From assembly GCA_004369085.1 (NCBI GenBank), contig ML210278.1, positions 17,490 through 81,489 of the forward strand: 64,000 nt of DNA. The letters are read 5' to 3'. The stretch is from Coprinopsis marcescibilis. Lineage: Eukaryota; Basidiomycota; Agaricomycetes; Agaricales; Psathyrellaceae. The position numbers and the translations under genes are program-made. The notes under the pieces were generated by a model. It had not been told where the DNA came from, did not search any database, and saw only the letters and a program-made list of their open reading frames with translations. This document shows positions 48,267 to 60,407 of the stretch, piece by piece (positions within the stretch are counted from its first letter, which is position 1; every line of letters begins with the position of its first letter).

Positions 48267-48494
48267 AAAGCAACAATATGTGCTTTATCAAAGCGAAAAT
48301 CTCGAGCTGCGGTCAGGGCCTGTACGAGCAATGGGAGTGCTGAATGCTGAGCTCTCTCTCTCTCATACGACGTATTGAACGAGATGATTAAACACTCACT
48401 AAAATGTAAGATGAGATTCCCAAGTCCTCCAGGATTTACCTGAAAGCCCCCCTCCACAACTGGTCTAACACTACGACTTTGACTGGCTAGCAAG

Positions 48495-48565
48495 TCTCCG
48501 TTAGTATATCGGTTAGTACACGCGCCTGTCACGCGCGAAAGCTGGGTTCGACTCCCAGACGGAGA
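48495..48565 (+). tRNA. tRNA-Asp (GTC)
   Basis: A 71-nt cloverleaf. The acceptor stem pairs TCTCCGT (48495-48501) with ACGGAGA (48559-48565). The anticodon stem-loop is CGCGC-CTGTCAC-GCGCG with anticodon GTC, read as Asp. The T-arm carries GGTTCGACTCC. There is no intron. A short T-run follows as a Pol III terminator. An identical copy lies on the minus strand at 53960-54030. Confidence 0.93.
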
Positions 48566-49116
48566 GTTGACATTGCTTTTTGCCTTGGTTGCGGAACTTG
48601 AAGCACATCAACTAGTAGTGACGCAACCAACTCCGCTGAAACTCCAGAGTCCAAAGTCATGCGATTCAAGGTTCTGATTCATGAGTGGCTGGGTGATCTT
48701 GAGATCTTGAAACTTTGGTCTCCGCGTCACTGTTGGCCTGAGCTGCAAGCATGGTGCGGTGAAAGCTCGAAAGAAAAGTTCCTGCTAACACAGTGAACAG
48801 ACTCTGTTACTCGAGTCTTCCGAAGGCCTCCGGGCAGAGGACTAGAGTGTCAAAAATTACCGCGAGTCGACCGACGACTCGATCGAAACGCGCTATCGTT
48901 AGTTGTTACCCTCTTCAAACACCTATCGTCTTCCGAGTCCAAACCTCGACAAAGTAAAACTTGAGGCTAAGCCTAAGGCAGCGCGCCACAAACGAAAAAC
49001 ACAACCGAATAATTAACAAAAAAACAAGATAAATACCAATCCTACAATAACAAAACGCCGAATACAACTACACAAACCGTCCACCCCAACCCAACAACCC
49101 CGAGTCCAAGTCGACT
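48566..49116. other. intergenic region tRNA-Asp / malate synthase
   Basis: About 550 bp between the tRNA and the malate synthase stop. A/C-rich near 49000-49100; it should contain the 3' UTR of malate synthase. No gene is seen. Confidence 0.4.
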
Positions 49117-51019
49117 CTACAACACCGCCTTTTGGAATTTAGGCGGGACACCATCCCGAATAGCAAGATACGGCATCAAATCACTCGTCAAAAACTCACT
49201 CGGCCACTGCCTCCTAATCTGCCCCCTCAAATACTCCTTCGCAATCCCCACATTCTCCTCCTTCACACCCGCCACAATCTTCTTCACGCTCGGCGCAAGC
49301 TCCTCAATCAGCGCATCGATAAACTCGACAGTGATAACCTCCCCGCTGTCGTCCACCCGCAGTCCGTACTTGACCCACTGCCAGAGCTGGATACGCGTGA
49401 TCTCGGCCGTGGCGGCGTCTTCCATTAAATAGTTGTAGGGGATGCAGCCGTTACCGCCTACCCAGGCCGCGACGTACGCCAGACAGGTCGACACATTCTC
49501 GCGGATACCAGCAATGGTAATCTTGCCGGGTACATTGGTGTTCAGCAGGTCGTTCGCAGTCACCTTTACATCGAGGCGACGGTTGTGGTACTAGGGTAAA
49601 CCGTCAGCGGGAGTGTGAGGAAAGAAGGTCTCGAGTAACATACCTGGTTGGGACCGAGCATGTTCTCATCAAAGACGGAACGCGCGATGGGCTCAATAAG
49701 GGGGTGGGCGATCCAGGTGCCGTCATGGCCAGCGAGGACCTCGCGAAGCTTGTCGGCGCGGACCTTGGCCATCGCGACCTCGTTGGCCTTGGGGTCGTCC
49801 TTGATAGGGATCTGAGCGGACATGCCTCCCATAGCAGCAACCTTGCGTCTGTTATCGCACCAAAATTAGACACCAAAGCCCGCGAAGCCAAGAAGCAAAA
49901 GACGTACCGATGGCATGTGTTGATGAGAAGACGGACATAGGAATCCATGAATGGAACGGTCATGGTGACATCCTTGCGGTCAGGAAGGACGGCAGAGCGG
50001 TCGGCTCTCCGCTTCTTGATAAAGCTAAAGATATAGTCCCATCTATTCCACAAACGACGTCAGGTCACAGTGCAAATAAGAGCAAAGGTTGCTCACCGTC
50101 CACAGTTCAATCCGCTCGAGTGGGCCCTCAACTCGAATAGGATCTCCTCCATTTGGAAGGCGGCGGGGATAGTCTCGATGAGAACAGTTCCTCGGACAAT
50201 TCCTTGGGGCAAGCCAACGTATGACTGCGAAAAGACAAAAATGTCGTTCCAGAGACGGGCCTCGAGGTAGTGCTCCATCTTGGGAAGGTAGAAATAGGGG
50301 CCAAAACCGCGCTTGACGAGCTCCTGTGCATTGTGGTAGAAGAAGATGGCAAAGTCAAAGATGGAACCTGAGACAGGCTCGTTGTCGACGGTGACACGGG
50401 GTTCGTCGAGATGCCATCCTCGGGGTCTGCAAAACTCAAGTTAGCCAAAGAAAGAGTAGAGAGAGAAGCAGACGTACCGGACAATGAGGACAGCAGGTTT
50501 CTCGGAGAGCTTGTACTTCTTCCCGTTGGTCTCGAAATCAATCTCCCGACGGATAGCATCACGCAAGTTGACCTGGCCCTCGATCATGTTTGCAAACGTT
50601 GGGGCTGACGAATCTGAGAGACAGGGTCAGCACAGGTGAGACAACCCCAAAGAAAGAGGAGACGAACCCTCAAAGTCGGCCATGAAGGTTTTGGCACCGC
50701 TGTTCAAGGCGTTGATGACCATCTTCCTGTCTGTGGGGCCTGTGATTTCGATGCGCCTGTCCTCGAGACCTGGTGCGGGTGGTGCGCAATGCCAGCTCGC
50801 CTCTTCGCGAATGTGCTTTGTCTCTGGGGGAAAGTCGAGGACGAGACCCGAGTCGTAGCGGCGCTGGGCATCCTCACGGGCAGCGAGCAGAGACTGCCTG
50901 GTGGATTCGAAAGTGCGGTGGAGGGCGGCGAGGAACTTGAGTGCGCCGTCGGTGAAGAGTTCAGCCTGTGCCTTTGGGGCGACGGCGGAGTGGATGTGGA
51001 CACCTGGTACAGAGGGCAT
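49117..51019 (-). CDS. MLS1: malate synthase
   Basis: Glyoxylate-cycle malate synthase (EC 2.3.3.9), joining glyoxylate and acetyl-CoA to malate so that the fungus can grow on C2 compounds and fatty acids. Six minus-strand exons run from the ATG at 51019 to the stop at 49117; the five introns lie near 50665-50617, 50480-50429, 50098-50045, 49907-49852 and 49590-49540. Family blocks are clear: [74 protein letters not shown] and [18 protein letters not shown]. The length is about 540 residues, as usual. The C-terminus ends PPKFQKAVL, which is not a canonical peroxisomal SKL-type signal. Its 5' side faces GET1's 3' end. Confidence 0.93.
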
Positions 51020-51935
51020 TGTTGTGGTTGGAGAAAGGATGAGACTTTGGATTGGGGCAGAGCTATTTAGCTCGGAGCGGAATCAGAAATAATAAATAAA
51101 TCCATGCCATTTTTTGGTGTTTCTGGTCGAGGGGAGAGGTGGTCAACCGTACAAGTCGCGGAATCCCGTCATATCCGTCTCCGAAAATGGCTAAAAATAC
51201 GTCACATTCCGGGGTTGCCACAATCACATGACTCGTCGTCCCTTGTGAATGTACCATTAGCTTTCGGACCTTGGCCAGCATCCCTTATAGTAATCAGAAT
51301 ATGGACATGGCTCTATTAGAGGACAACGGTAGAACCAATCCTTGTCGGCAACCGGCCGCGTTCCGTTTGAGCCTTACCCCGCCTCTTGGTACCAACCAAG
51401 TCACGTCGGCCGACCGGAACAGCTCCTCCCTGTAATGGCACCCGGGACTGGATATTCAGAACTCTGGTTACGTCCAATCTCCAATGACGAACCAACTTCG
51501 ACTCCAGCAACCCAACACCCAGCAAATTCGACGCGTTCCGGGTGCTCCAAGAACCCACTTTTGGCGCTCGGTCCTCCGCCATTCATGATTCTCAGAACCC
51601 TCGTTCGATCCCGCTGAAAAGCCCCGCGAACACCACCCCAGGCGATCAACGCTGCCCCGGACCCTCGACATTCCTACCGCCAGCGGGTTCCGCCTCTATC
51701 ACGCCCAATCCTACGCGCAGAACAAACCAAGACTCAAATTACTAAAAAGAGTACACATATGTAGTACACCGACCCCATCCGAGAGCTCCATCTCCTCAAG
51801 ACGGGCGACAATAGATAGATAGATAATCTACACCTCTCAGCCCATTGAGTTTTTCTCCGTGTCTCGTCCCTGCTTCCGTCAGTCGAGATATAACCCATTA
51901 GCGGGCCACAACAGACAACGCTCCCTCGCTCCCAA
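51020..51935. other. promoter region of malate synthase
   Basis: A 0.9-kb region between the malate synthase start and the GET1 stop, both on the minus strand. C/G-rich stretches and a short ATAG tetranucleotide run near 51810. I assign no specific regulator site. No gene is seen. Confidence 0.4.
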
Positions 51936-53231
51936 TCACTCATCCACCTCCTCCACAACCATCGCCCTCCTCTGACTACTCCTCTGCCTCAGCTTCTCCC
52001 TGAAATCCGGTTTGGCAGTCGTCGTCGACTCGCTCTTGCTACCCTGCGTCTCAAGCGGCACTTCCTCGACTTTAGATTCGCTTTCCTCTGCATCTGCAGA
52101 ATGGGGCGTGGAGTAGTCAAGATAGATAGCCTTGCCTGCTCGTTCGAGCACGAGGAAGATGCGTTTGCAGGCGAAAGACCAGACACCGACGCTGACGGAA
52201 CCTAGGGGGATGATATATATCAGCCTCGTCGTTCCTCTCACACCGACGAATAAAAGAATTGGTGCGGCCCCGCCTATGCAGAGTCTTTCCATCCACGATT
52301 CAAAACCGTAAAACTCACCTCGAGGCGCAAACGGAAACGAGAACCACCACGTCAACGGGCCCATCCAACCCTCTGGCAAATAAAACACCGGTTTCCTGCC
52401 ATACCACCAGCCGATGACGAACGTCACACCAGATGTGAGTACCCAGATGAGGGCGTTGAACTTTGTCGAGAACCCGCTCTTCCTAGCGGCGATTTCAGAA
52501 TCTACGCAGAGGTGTCAGCAATGTCCAACTAATCATCGGTGCTTATTAGCCGGTGGTCCAATAACGCAATGCAAGTAGGATGACACAAGAGAGGACGCGC
52601 TCGGAGCGACATCTCCACCTCTCCAACGCCTTCCCTTGTTCACCCTCCACTACCCACCACCACCACAAAAAGAAAGAAAGAAATAAACCCCACTCACTCA
52701 ACTTCTCCAGCTCGGCCAGGCCCTTGTCCACCGTGCGCCTAAGCTTGGCCCACTTTGCAAACTGGTCCTGTGCGCTCGTTTTGAGGAGCTCGGATTTGTT
52801 GTTGAGGATTTCGGTTTTGAGCGCGCGTTGGCGGGTCGCGAGCGGGTTGCGGGTTAGGCGGAGGTAGGCGTTGTAGGTCTGGTGCGGGCGGGTTAAAGGA
52901 ATAGGTACGTCGGTACGATGAGGCGGTGTAGAAGAGAAGAGAAGAGAAGAAAGGTGGTGAGGTTATGCAGAGGGGCATGCAGTGAGGTGGGTGTGGAGGT
53001 CGCGGGGTAGGTGGGGACAGCGTATAGGACAAGGTGCATCATGGTGGAATGTAAAAGCACAGAGACATGGAAAGAGAAAGATCACGAAAGGCGAGGCGAA
53101 AAGTCAGTATCACCGCCAACACGTAAATATAGAAGAGAGCGACGCACCCATTCGAATAGCACTTTCTTCCCGATCCATGAGATAAGCTGCGTCACGAACG
53201 CCATTAAGAACACGGTTAGGAGGAGCGACAT
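51936..53231 (-). CDS. GET1: GET1 / WRB, tail-anchored protein insertion receptor
   Basis: ER membrane subunit of the GET complex that receives tail-anchored proteins from Get3. Four minus-strand exons: 53231-53148, 52878-52698, 52501 to about 52321, and about 52202-51936; roughly 240 residues. The N-terminal span ([20 protein letters not shown]) is followed by the cytosolic coiled coil that contacts Get3 ([20 protein letters not shown], then [20 protein letters not shown]). Two C-terminal spans follow, [20 protein letters not shown] and the segment around [11 protein letters not shown] and [13 protein letters not shown]. The tail is acidic and then basic. All family landmarks are present. 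The first intron, about 269 nt, is long for this window and phase-consistent. Confidence 0.9.
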
Positions 53232-53959
53232 CGTTTCGTTCGTTCGTTGGAAATGTGTGATGTTGAGGTGTTCGGATCGTTCGTTATGTCCCTCGTTTCC
53301 TAGTTTCCTAGTATCACAAAGGCCAGAGTAGAGTGTTGCAGAGTGCAGAGTGCAGAATCCGAATCAAATGACCCGTCTATACCAAAGAGACTGGCTGCCA
53401 ACGTCCTCTTTCAAAATATCACAATTCGCTAGCAACCCCCCAGGCCCAGCATCAGCTCAGACCATACCCCAAACGCTCAGACCCACACACCTAGAGGTTC
53501 AGGCCCCTTTTAGCACCCTCCAACAGCCCAGAAATCGCTTTCCCGGAATGCCCAATTGGACACGTCTACAATTGCCGCATGTCAGCTTGATCTGGCACGT
53601 TGGGTAGGCAGGAGCGTACCTAGAGTCGTAGTCGGGATGGACTGTATGTGCAGTCTGTGCACCGAGGATGTGAGTATCTAATATTATTATCCCGGGTGGG
53701 GGGAGCTGGAGCGAGAGTCAGGGTGTTGTTGGTGGAGGGTCGTGCTGGCTGGACTGAGAAACGCCGCAACCTGCCTGCGTCACTCAGCCTTTGATCGCGG
53801 TCCAGATAAGATAAGATAACCTCAAATTCTCTCTCTCCCTTGTAGCTTCTGAATAAAATGGCAAAAGCAATATGATCGAAGTAAATGCGAAAAAGTCGAA
53901 AGTACAATTCTTGTTAATACCGTTTAGGGTTGAAGCAAAAATGCAGTCGTCGACATGAC
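53232..53959. other. upstream region of GET1
   Basis: About 730 bp between the GET1 start and the minus-strand tRNA-Asp. It holds short direct repeats of AGAGTGC near 53330-53350. No gene is seen. Confidence 0.4.
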
Positions 53960-54030
53960 TCTCCGTCTGGGAGTCGAACCCAGCTTTCGCGCGTGACAGG
54001 CGCGTGTACTAACCGATATACTAACGGAGA
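53960..54030 (-). tRNA. tRNA-Asp (GTC), second copy
   Basis: The reverse complement is identical across all 71 nt to the tRNA-Asp at 48495-48565: same acceptor stem, GTC anticodon and T-arm. The CAAG just upstream is also shared, while the wider flanks differ. A T-run lies downstream on the minus strand. It sits 140 bp from the NKAP start and is divergent from it. Confidence 0.93.
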
Positions 54031-54169
54031 CTTGTAAACGCGTTAACTTCCAGCCATACAACCCACCCTTCCCCACCAAATACCACCCAACAAACCCAAC
54101 GCCAAGACCCCGAATTCCGTTTGCAACTTGCTCCCAACACTCACTCACCTTCCTTCGTAGCAAGAGGTA

Positions 54170-55817
54170 ATGGCCACCGTCCATCCTTCGCGAATGGGGC
54201 TGGTCCCTCAGGACGGCCAGTTCCGGAACCCCAATGCAAGCAATAGTAGTAGTAGGAAAGAACGGGACGGCCGTGGTCGTGGGCGTTCGCCTTCGCCTCG
54301 GTACCGCTCCAGTGGGAGGGATGCCGTGACGAACGAGCAGCGTCGGTCGCGGTCCCGTTCGCCACGTAGGAGTCGGAGTAGGGATGAAGGGAGGGAGAGG
54401 GCGAGCAATGCGTATGCCGGGCGAAGGGATGGTGTGAGGGAGGGGGATAAGGATAAGGAGAGAGAGAGGGATGGAAAGGATGCACCGTCGTCGAGGAGGG
54501 AGGAGAGGCCTCAGTATGAACGCAGGCCTAGTCCCAAGTACGATGATTATGGACATGCTCGGCACCATGATCAGCCTCCCCATCAGCAGCAGCAACAGCA
54601 GCCTATGTACCCCAGTCGAAGAGGGTATGCAGGAGGGGGTGCGCCAGGGGGCAGTGGTGGCAGTGAGTGGTTGGAAAGGTATGTTTGTGTTCACTTTTAT
54701 TTCCATGTTGGGTGTATTCTAATGGTATACTAGCCGTCGTGCACAGAGGGAAGCCATGACCGTTAATGTCTGGCCTCCTTCGCCAAAAGAACCCGAACGC
54801 TCGCTGTACGTCCCTGGTCTCCTCGCTCCACAACCTGACATTTATGTGTTTTACAGCTCACCGAAACGCAAAAAGTCCAGCAAGTCCAAGAAACACAAAC
54901 GTGCTCGCTCCGCTTCGTCCGACACGTCTTCCTCCGAGGACGAGCGCCGCAAGAAACGTAAAAGGGAGAAGGACAAGAAACGGTCGAAGAAGGACAAAGA
55001 CAAGAAGAAGCGTCGGCGCTCCCACAGCCGCTCGCGTTCGCGGTCTCCTACGCCCTCCCACCGCAGACGTCATGTGGAAGAAGATCGGAAGAAGGTTGAG
55101 CACGACGACAGGGACCGCCGCCACCGCAGCCGAAGCAAGAGCAAGGGCAAGGACGTGCGACCCCGCTCACCCTCTCGCAGCCGTACCCGCAGTCCAACCC
55201 GCCAACCACCTCGCAGTGCCTCGCCCCTCTCCTCCCGGGGCGGCCGCGAGCGCGACCGCCACCCCTCTCGCAGCCACTCCCCCGTCTCTGTTATGGGCGA
55301 CAAAGGCAAGGCGAGGCTCAAAGCCAGGGATGGGGACAAGGATATGGACGAACATTGGTCTGCTTCCGACGATGAGGAGGATGATGATAACGACGAAGTG
55401 GGGCCGAAACCCATCAACGCACCCTCCACCTCCAAAAAGCTCAGCGAACGCGCGTACGGCGGTGCACTCCTGCGGGGCGAGGGCAGTGCGATGGCTGCGT
55501 TCCTCCAGGACGACCCGTCGATGCGTATCCCGCGCCGTGGTGAGATCGGGCTGACGAGCGACCAGATCGCGATGTACGAGACGGTTGGGTACGTGATGAG
55601 CGGGAGCCGGCATAAGCGGATGAACGCGGTGCGCATGCGGAAGGAGAATCAGGTTATCAGTGCGGAGGAGAAGAGGAGCATTTTGAAGCTGCAGAAGGAG
55701 GAGAAGGAGAGGAGGGAGGCGATTTTGAGGGAGGAGTTTAGTGAAATTGTGAATGAGAAGTTGAAGGCTGCGAATGTGGATGTGGAGATGGGTGGGGGCA
55801 GTGGGAGCAAGGAGTAG
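54170..55817 (+). CDS. NKAP: NKAP-family nuclear RS protein
   Basis: Homologue of NKAP, a nuclear RNA-binding and splicing-associated protein. Three exons, 54170-54678, 54734-54805 and 54857-55817, give 513 residues. The first 330 residues are rich in RS, SR, KK and DKD repeats. The short middle exon carries the conserved VWPPSPKEPER segment. The C-terminal NKAP domain (about 380-500) includes YGGALLRGEGSAMAAFLQ, IPRRGEIGLTSDQIAMYE, GYVMSGSRHKRMNAVRMRKE and NQVISAEEKRSILKLQKEE, a very good family match. The end is acidic/Gly-rich. Part of this gene was copied downstream (59.66-60.15 kb) together with an NLR. Confidence 0.9.
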
Positions 55818-56071
55818 AAGTTTTGATGTGAGCCGTTAGTGATGCTTTATCTGATGTGGTGTTAAAGTCGGTAAAGTATGTTTTAGGTAGAAACTGCAAC
55901 CGTATTTGAACCGAGTGTTACAGCCAATTTGACATGGTTCTCGTTTGAATGCTGTGTCTGGACCCGCGTGGCAACTGAACTTGTGATAAGATCGCTCGGA
56001 ACCACAGCTGCTGTTGCCTCCTCTCTTTTTCCCTCTCTTTCTCTCTCACTGTGCGTCGTTCTTTGGCAAAG

Positions 56072-59000
56072 ATGGAGAAGGTATTCATTACTATCCCCCC
56101 TGGATCATCATATTGCTCATCGATCAACTGCTCTCCATCGCACTCAATTCCAATTCAGCTACTCAGAAAAGTTCAAAATTGGAAGCCAGCACGGGGCAGT
56201 CGAGGATCTAGGCAGGCTGGTGCACTACCACTCTCTGATCTTCAGAGAACAGAGCCAAGTAGTGAGTGCGCAACAATGCCCGTGCCGTACTTGCTGACCC
56301 TGATTTGCAGCGGTCAACCCCCATTGTGACATCTTGCCAAACGCTTCGAACGTCACCATGCATCACAGCCATTTCCACGTAGCGGAACGAATCAACAATA
56401 CGTACAACTTCCGTGAGTTATTTTCCTTTACCGGTTTTGTGGATACTGTTACCAATGCTTGTGAGCGGGCAATTAGAAACGGACACCCAGGCCAATGAGG
56501 CGCTACAACTCCTCGGAACCCCCAAGGGATGCGCCTGGGACCCTTCACGCGCATGTTTGGACGGCACCCGTGTTGATCACATCGAGGCTATCATGTCGTG
56601 GGCCACTACGCTCGAAGTGGAGCCGACCACCCCGGGAGCTCGAATCCTCTTGATTCCAGGTCCTGCCGGGAGCGGAAAATCCGCATTGGCGCATACCATA
56701 TCCAGGGAGCTGAATCAAAGAAAGCTCCTCGTATGCTCCGTTTTCTTCGATCACCCTGGCCAACAGCCAACAGCGGAAGATTTCACAAGGGCGCTCATTC
56801 TCGGCCTCTGCGCCATGGACGACTCTGTCAAGAAGGCCATTGCAGAACTCGTCGTTGAGAACCGGACGTTGGCCTCAGCGTCAGCAGTGCGTCAGATCCA
56901 AGATATAATCCTGCCCATCTTGCCTATGCTCCCTCCGAACCGCAACTTTGTTGTCGGAATCGACGCTCTTGATGAGCAGGCAAACACCACCACACTTCAG
57001 CTGCTGCGAGACCATGTCCCCCTCCTCCCTTCAACTTTCCGGTTCGTTCTCACCACCCGCCCCGATCGGCGGGTCATGCAATATCTCGAAAGTCGGCCGC
57101 ATATTGTGTTCTTCACCCATCGGCTGGTTGGTGATAAGAACGACATTGAGATATTTATTACCGTTCGGCTCTCCCAGACCGACTACTCCAATGACATCTC
57201 TCCTGAACTGTTGGACGCATTCATCGCCAAGTCAGAGGGATTGTTCCTCTGGGCCGCAACCGTCCTCAACCACATCGACAACGCATATGACCACGCCGCG
57301 GAATTGGCAGATGTTGTAGCAGGCGCGAGTATCTACTGGACAGAGGCTGAAGCGGCCGCTGGGAAGCTGGAGAGGCTGTACGAGCACATCCTGTCGAAGC
57401 TGGAGTGGAAGGATCCGCGATTCGTGAAGAAGTACAACATCGTCGTGGGCGCACTTGTTACACTACAGGAGCCGCTTTCGCGCCGTGGGCTGGCTGAATT
57501 GTATTCCCCTGACGGGATCACGGAGGACGAGATACATGGGATTTGCATGTTCATCCGACCTTTGCTCCAAAACTACTCCAAGGACGAGGCGGACCAGCCG
57601 ATACACCTCCTCCATCTCTCCGTTAAGGAGTATCTGGTTCAGCGTGCCAAGCAACCTTTCCGCATCGATTGCGAGGTCCACCATACGAGGCTGGCACGGC
57701 TTTGCTTGCGTGCCATTAAACGAGAGCTCACGCCGGAAAACGTGCCAATCCTTGGATACTCAGATGGGGATTGGGCTTGGGATGTGGCGGAGAAAATTCG
57801 ACCTATCCCGGTCCTTTTGCGGACATCGCTTCCTGCGTCGCTTCGGTACTCCATTCAGTACTTTGATACGCACTGGTGCGCGCTGAGGGAGGAGGCGGAT
57901 GAGGAACTCGCTGCGCTCCTTCGTGATGTCCTTGTGGAGAATCCTCGGCCGCTCCTGGAAGTCGTGGCCTCGACGAGATCCATGATAGACATCATCTCGC
58001 TGCAACGCCAAGTCTTGGTAAGCCCATTTGCTTGACTACCACGTACAATCACTGGACTGACGACTCATCGCCAGGCACACGGTCCTCCGAGTCTCACAAC
58101 TGCAAGATGGATGGCGAAGATCTACGTCTCGCTTGCCCGGTGCTTGACACTTGAACGTAGAGATATAGACGCTCTTTGTCTTTTCCGGGAGGCAGTCCAG
58201 CTGTACGCGCCGCACAAGGACGGAAACCCAGACTTTGCGGTGGAACTCGAATTTGTCACAAGTCTGACGGGGTTGGGCAGGTGCCTATACGACATTGATT
58301 GTCTTGTTGATGCCACTCCTTGTGTTGAAGAAGCCCTGGTCATTTGCCGTGCACTGTCACTGACCTATGCGAACGAAACTCGGCAGGCCTTGACCCATTC
58401 ACTGGAGACTAAAAGCTGTTTGCTGGATAAGATGAAACAGTACGGCGAAGCCTACAAAATCGATATTGAGGTGCTGGACCTGTATCGCCAATTGGTTGTT
58501 GGTCAGCCGGACAGGTTTCAGCACATGTTGGGATCAGCGTTGCGAAATCTGGCCTGGAGTCATGATGCATGCAAGAAACACGGAGAAGCAGTCGTTGTCA
58601 TGCTGGAGGAGGTTGAACTCTGCCGCAAGATGGTGCAACTTGATCCAGACACCAGCGCGGGTCTTTCCACCTCACTTGGACGATTGGCGGGGTATCTTCG
58701 AAACGCAGAAAGATTGCCAGAGGCGGTTCAGTACGGTCAGGAGGCGGAGGAGATATGGTGTCAGCTTGCGAGCAACGATCACGAGAAGTACAGCACATTT
58801 TGGGCAGAATCCTTGCACAGTGTGGCCAGCCATCTCTACCAGTGTGACCGAGTGGCTGAGGCTATTCCGTTCTCGAACAAGGCGATCGGGATTCTCCGCC
58901 AGCTGGCTGAAAATGACGCTTCTGCATTCGAGCCCAGTCTTGCCCAAGCCCTCTACAATCATGCACTCTATATCGGAAAAGCAGGAAGGCCGACTGAGGC

Positions 59001-59346
59001 GCTTGAATACGGCCGGGAGGCTGTGAAGATACGATGTCGAATTGTGGAGGATCCCAAGAAATACAGCGCCGCTCTTGCACAGTCCTTGGACAATTTGAAC
59101 GACGCCCTGGACGACTGTGGCCGAGTGGATCAGACCATCCGATTCTCAGACGATGCGATTGAAATTTGTCGCCAGCTGGTTGAAGAGGATCCTTCCACAT
59201 TTGAAGTCATGCTTGCAGATGCGCTCCACAACCATGCCATTTACCTCAAAATACAGAAAGCACTTAAATATAGGCGTGAAGCAGATGATATTCGAAGCAG
59301 GCTTCTGGGTACCATCCCAGACTTCATTTGTATTCACGCTCAATAA
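56072..59346 (+). CDS. NLR-E: NACHT-TPR STAND NTPase
   Basis: A complete 1008-residue NLR from five phase-consistent exons: 56072-56080 (ATGGAGAAG), 56159-56261, 56311-56412 (motif exon), 56477-58017 (NACHT) and 58075-59346 (TPR). Exon 2 is basic (LLRKVQNWKPARGSRGSRQ). The motif exon reads ILPNASNVTMHHSHFHVAER and ends INNTYN. The NACHT exon has GPAGSGKSALAHTI, FVVGIDALDEQ, TTRPDRR and LLHLSVKEYL. The TPR exon codes 423 residues with units such as DLYRQLVVGQPDRF and GILRQLAENDASAF, fewer repeats than NLR-B or -F. It lies 254 bp downstream of NKAP and is the closest relative of NLR-F. The C-terminus (TIPDFICIHAQ) is short and breaks off after a TPR-like helix. Confidence 0.87.
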
Positions 59347-59659
59347 CACATGTCCTAGGTAGAGAAAAGGTAGATACTACAGATATTGGATCTGACGCCC
59401 TGTGTCCTTCGGTGTATCTCAAATTCAAGCGTCTGATTCCGATTAAATATCCAAGGAATAGGAGAAATGCAGCACACGGTGGAACGGCGGTAATATTTGT
59501 GTCAGTCGTGGAAGAGCGAACATCAGTCAAACATGAACGCTCACAGGCCAGACAATACCAGAACAAGACTCGTAGGCCACCCTGTCCTACCCAAGTACAA
59601 TATATTAACTATGGGACCCCTTTCCAACATTCAGCACTTACCGACCAACAACCAAACGT
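59347..59659. other. intergenic region after NLR-E
   Basis: About 310 bp before the NKAP remnant starts. No gene is recognised. Confidence 0.35.
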
Positions 59660-60150
59660 CATGACCAAGACAATTTTGCTCTCGACATTCACCATGGTCG
59701 GGACTGGTCTCGGGACAGCCGATTCCGAAATTCACACCAACATTAGTAGGAACAATCGTGACGGTCAGGAGCTGACCCCTAAATGTCGAACCACGACTGT
59801 GGATGCTCATCATCGTCTCAGGACCTCTCCAGGGGGACTACCGTCGTTCGCTGTTGCCCGTCATGTAGGAGAAATTCGAGTAGGGATCATGGTAGGGAGA
59901 GGACGGTGTATGCAGGCGTAGGATAGTATGAGGAATGGAGGCAGGGATGGAAGAGGTGGATCGCCTCAAGGAGGGATATCATACGAATGCTTGCCCCATT
60001 CCCAAGGACGACAGCCATTGGACAGGCCCAAGCCACGTCTGTACCCCAGTCGAAAGGTATGGACGAGGGCGTCGTGCAGCGGTCTGGAATGCATGCTCTG
60101 CATTCATTTCTATTGCACGTTTTGGGTATATATTGATGGTACATTTTATT
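59660..60150 (+). pseudogene. degenerate copy of NKAP 5' part
   Basis: A decayed copy of NKAP exon 1 and the start of intron 1. The block near 59690-59770 aligns with 54195-54280 (shared GGACTGGTC or GGCTGGTC, CGATTCCG or AGTTCCGGA, then AGTAGGAAC or AGTAGGAAAG and GACGG). The block near 60045-60060 shares TACCCCAGTCGAA with 54608-54620, and 60100-60140 resembles 54690-54730 (TTGGGTATAT versus TTGGGTGTAT, TTGATGGTAC versus CTAATGGTAT). Several stops break the frame. NKAP exons 2 and 3 are missing; the remnant passes into sequence resembling the NKAP-to-NLR-E spacer. Confidence 0.7.
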
Positions 60151-60407
60151 AGTTGTGTAAAGACGAGAAGCAGAAATGTGCTGGCAACAACGGTGGTTCT
60201 CATCGCAGATGCTGTGCTGGGACGAACGTGTGAACTGGTGAAGACTGATAGGACTCTTACAAAACTCGAATTGAACTGGTGATCAGACTGTTGTCTCCTG
60301 CATCTCTCTTTCTCACACTCTCTCGCTCTCTCTCTCGTCCGGCTTACCTTTGGTACTGTGTTGTGCAGCTTAGTTGGTATCGTCGATTCATTGGATTGGG
60401 CAAAGAT

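Noticed and set aside
51800..51830. Short ATAG tetranucleotide run
   Set aside because: Only a few units; ordinary microsatellite with no sign of function.
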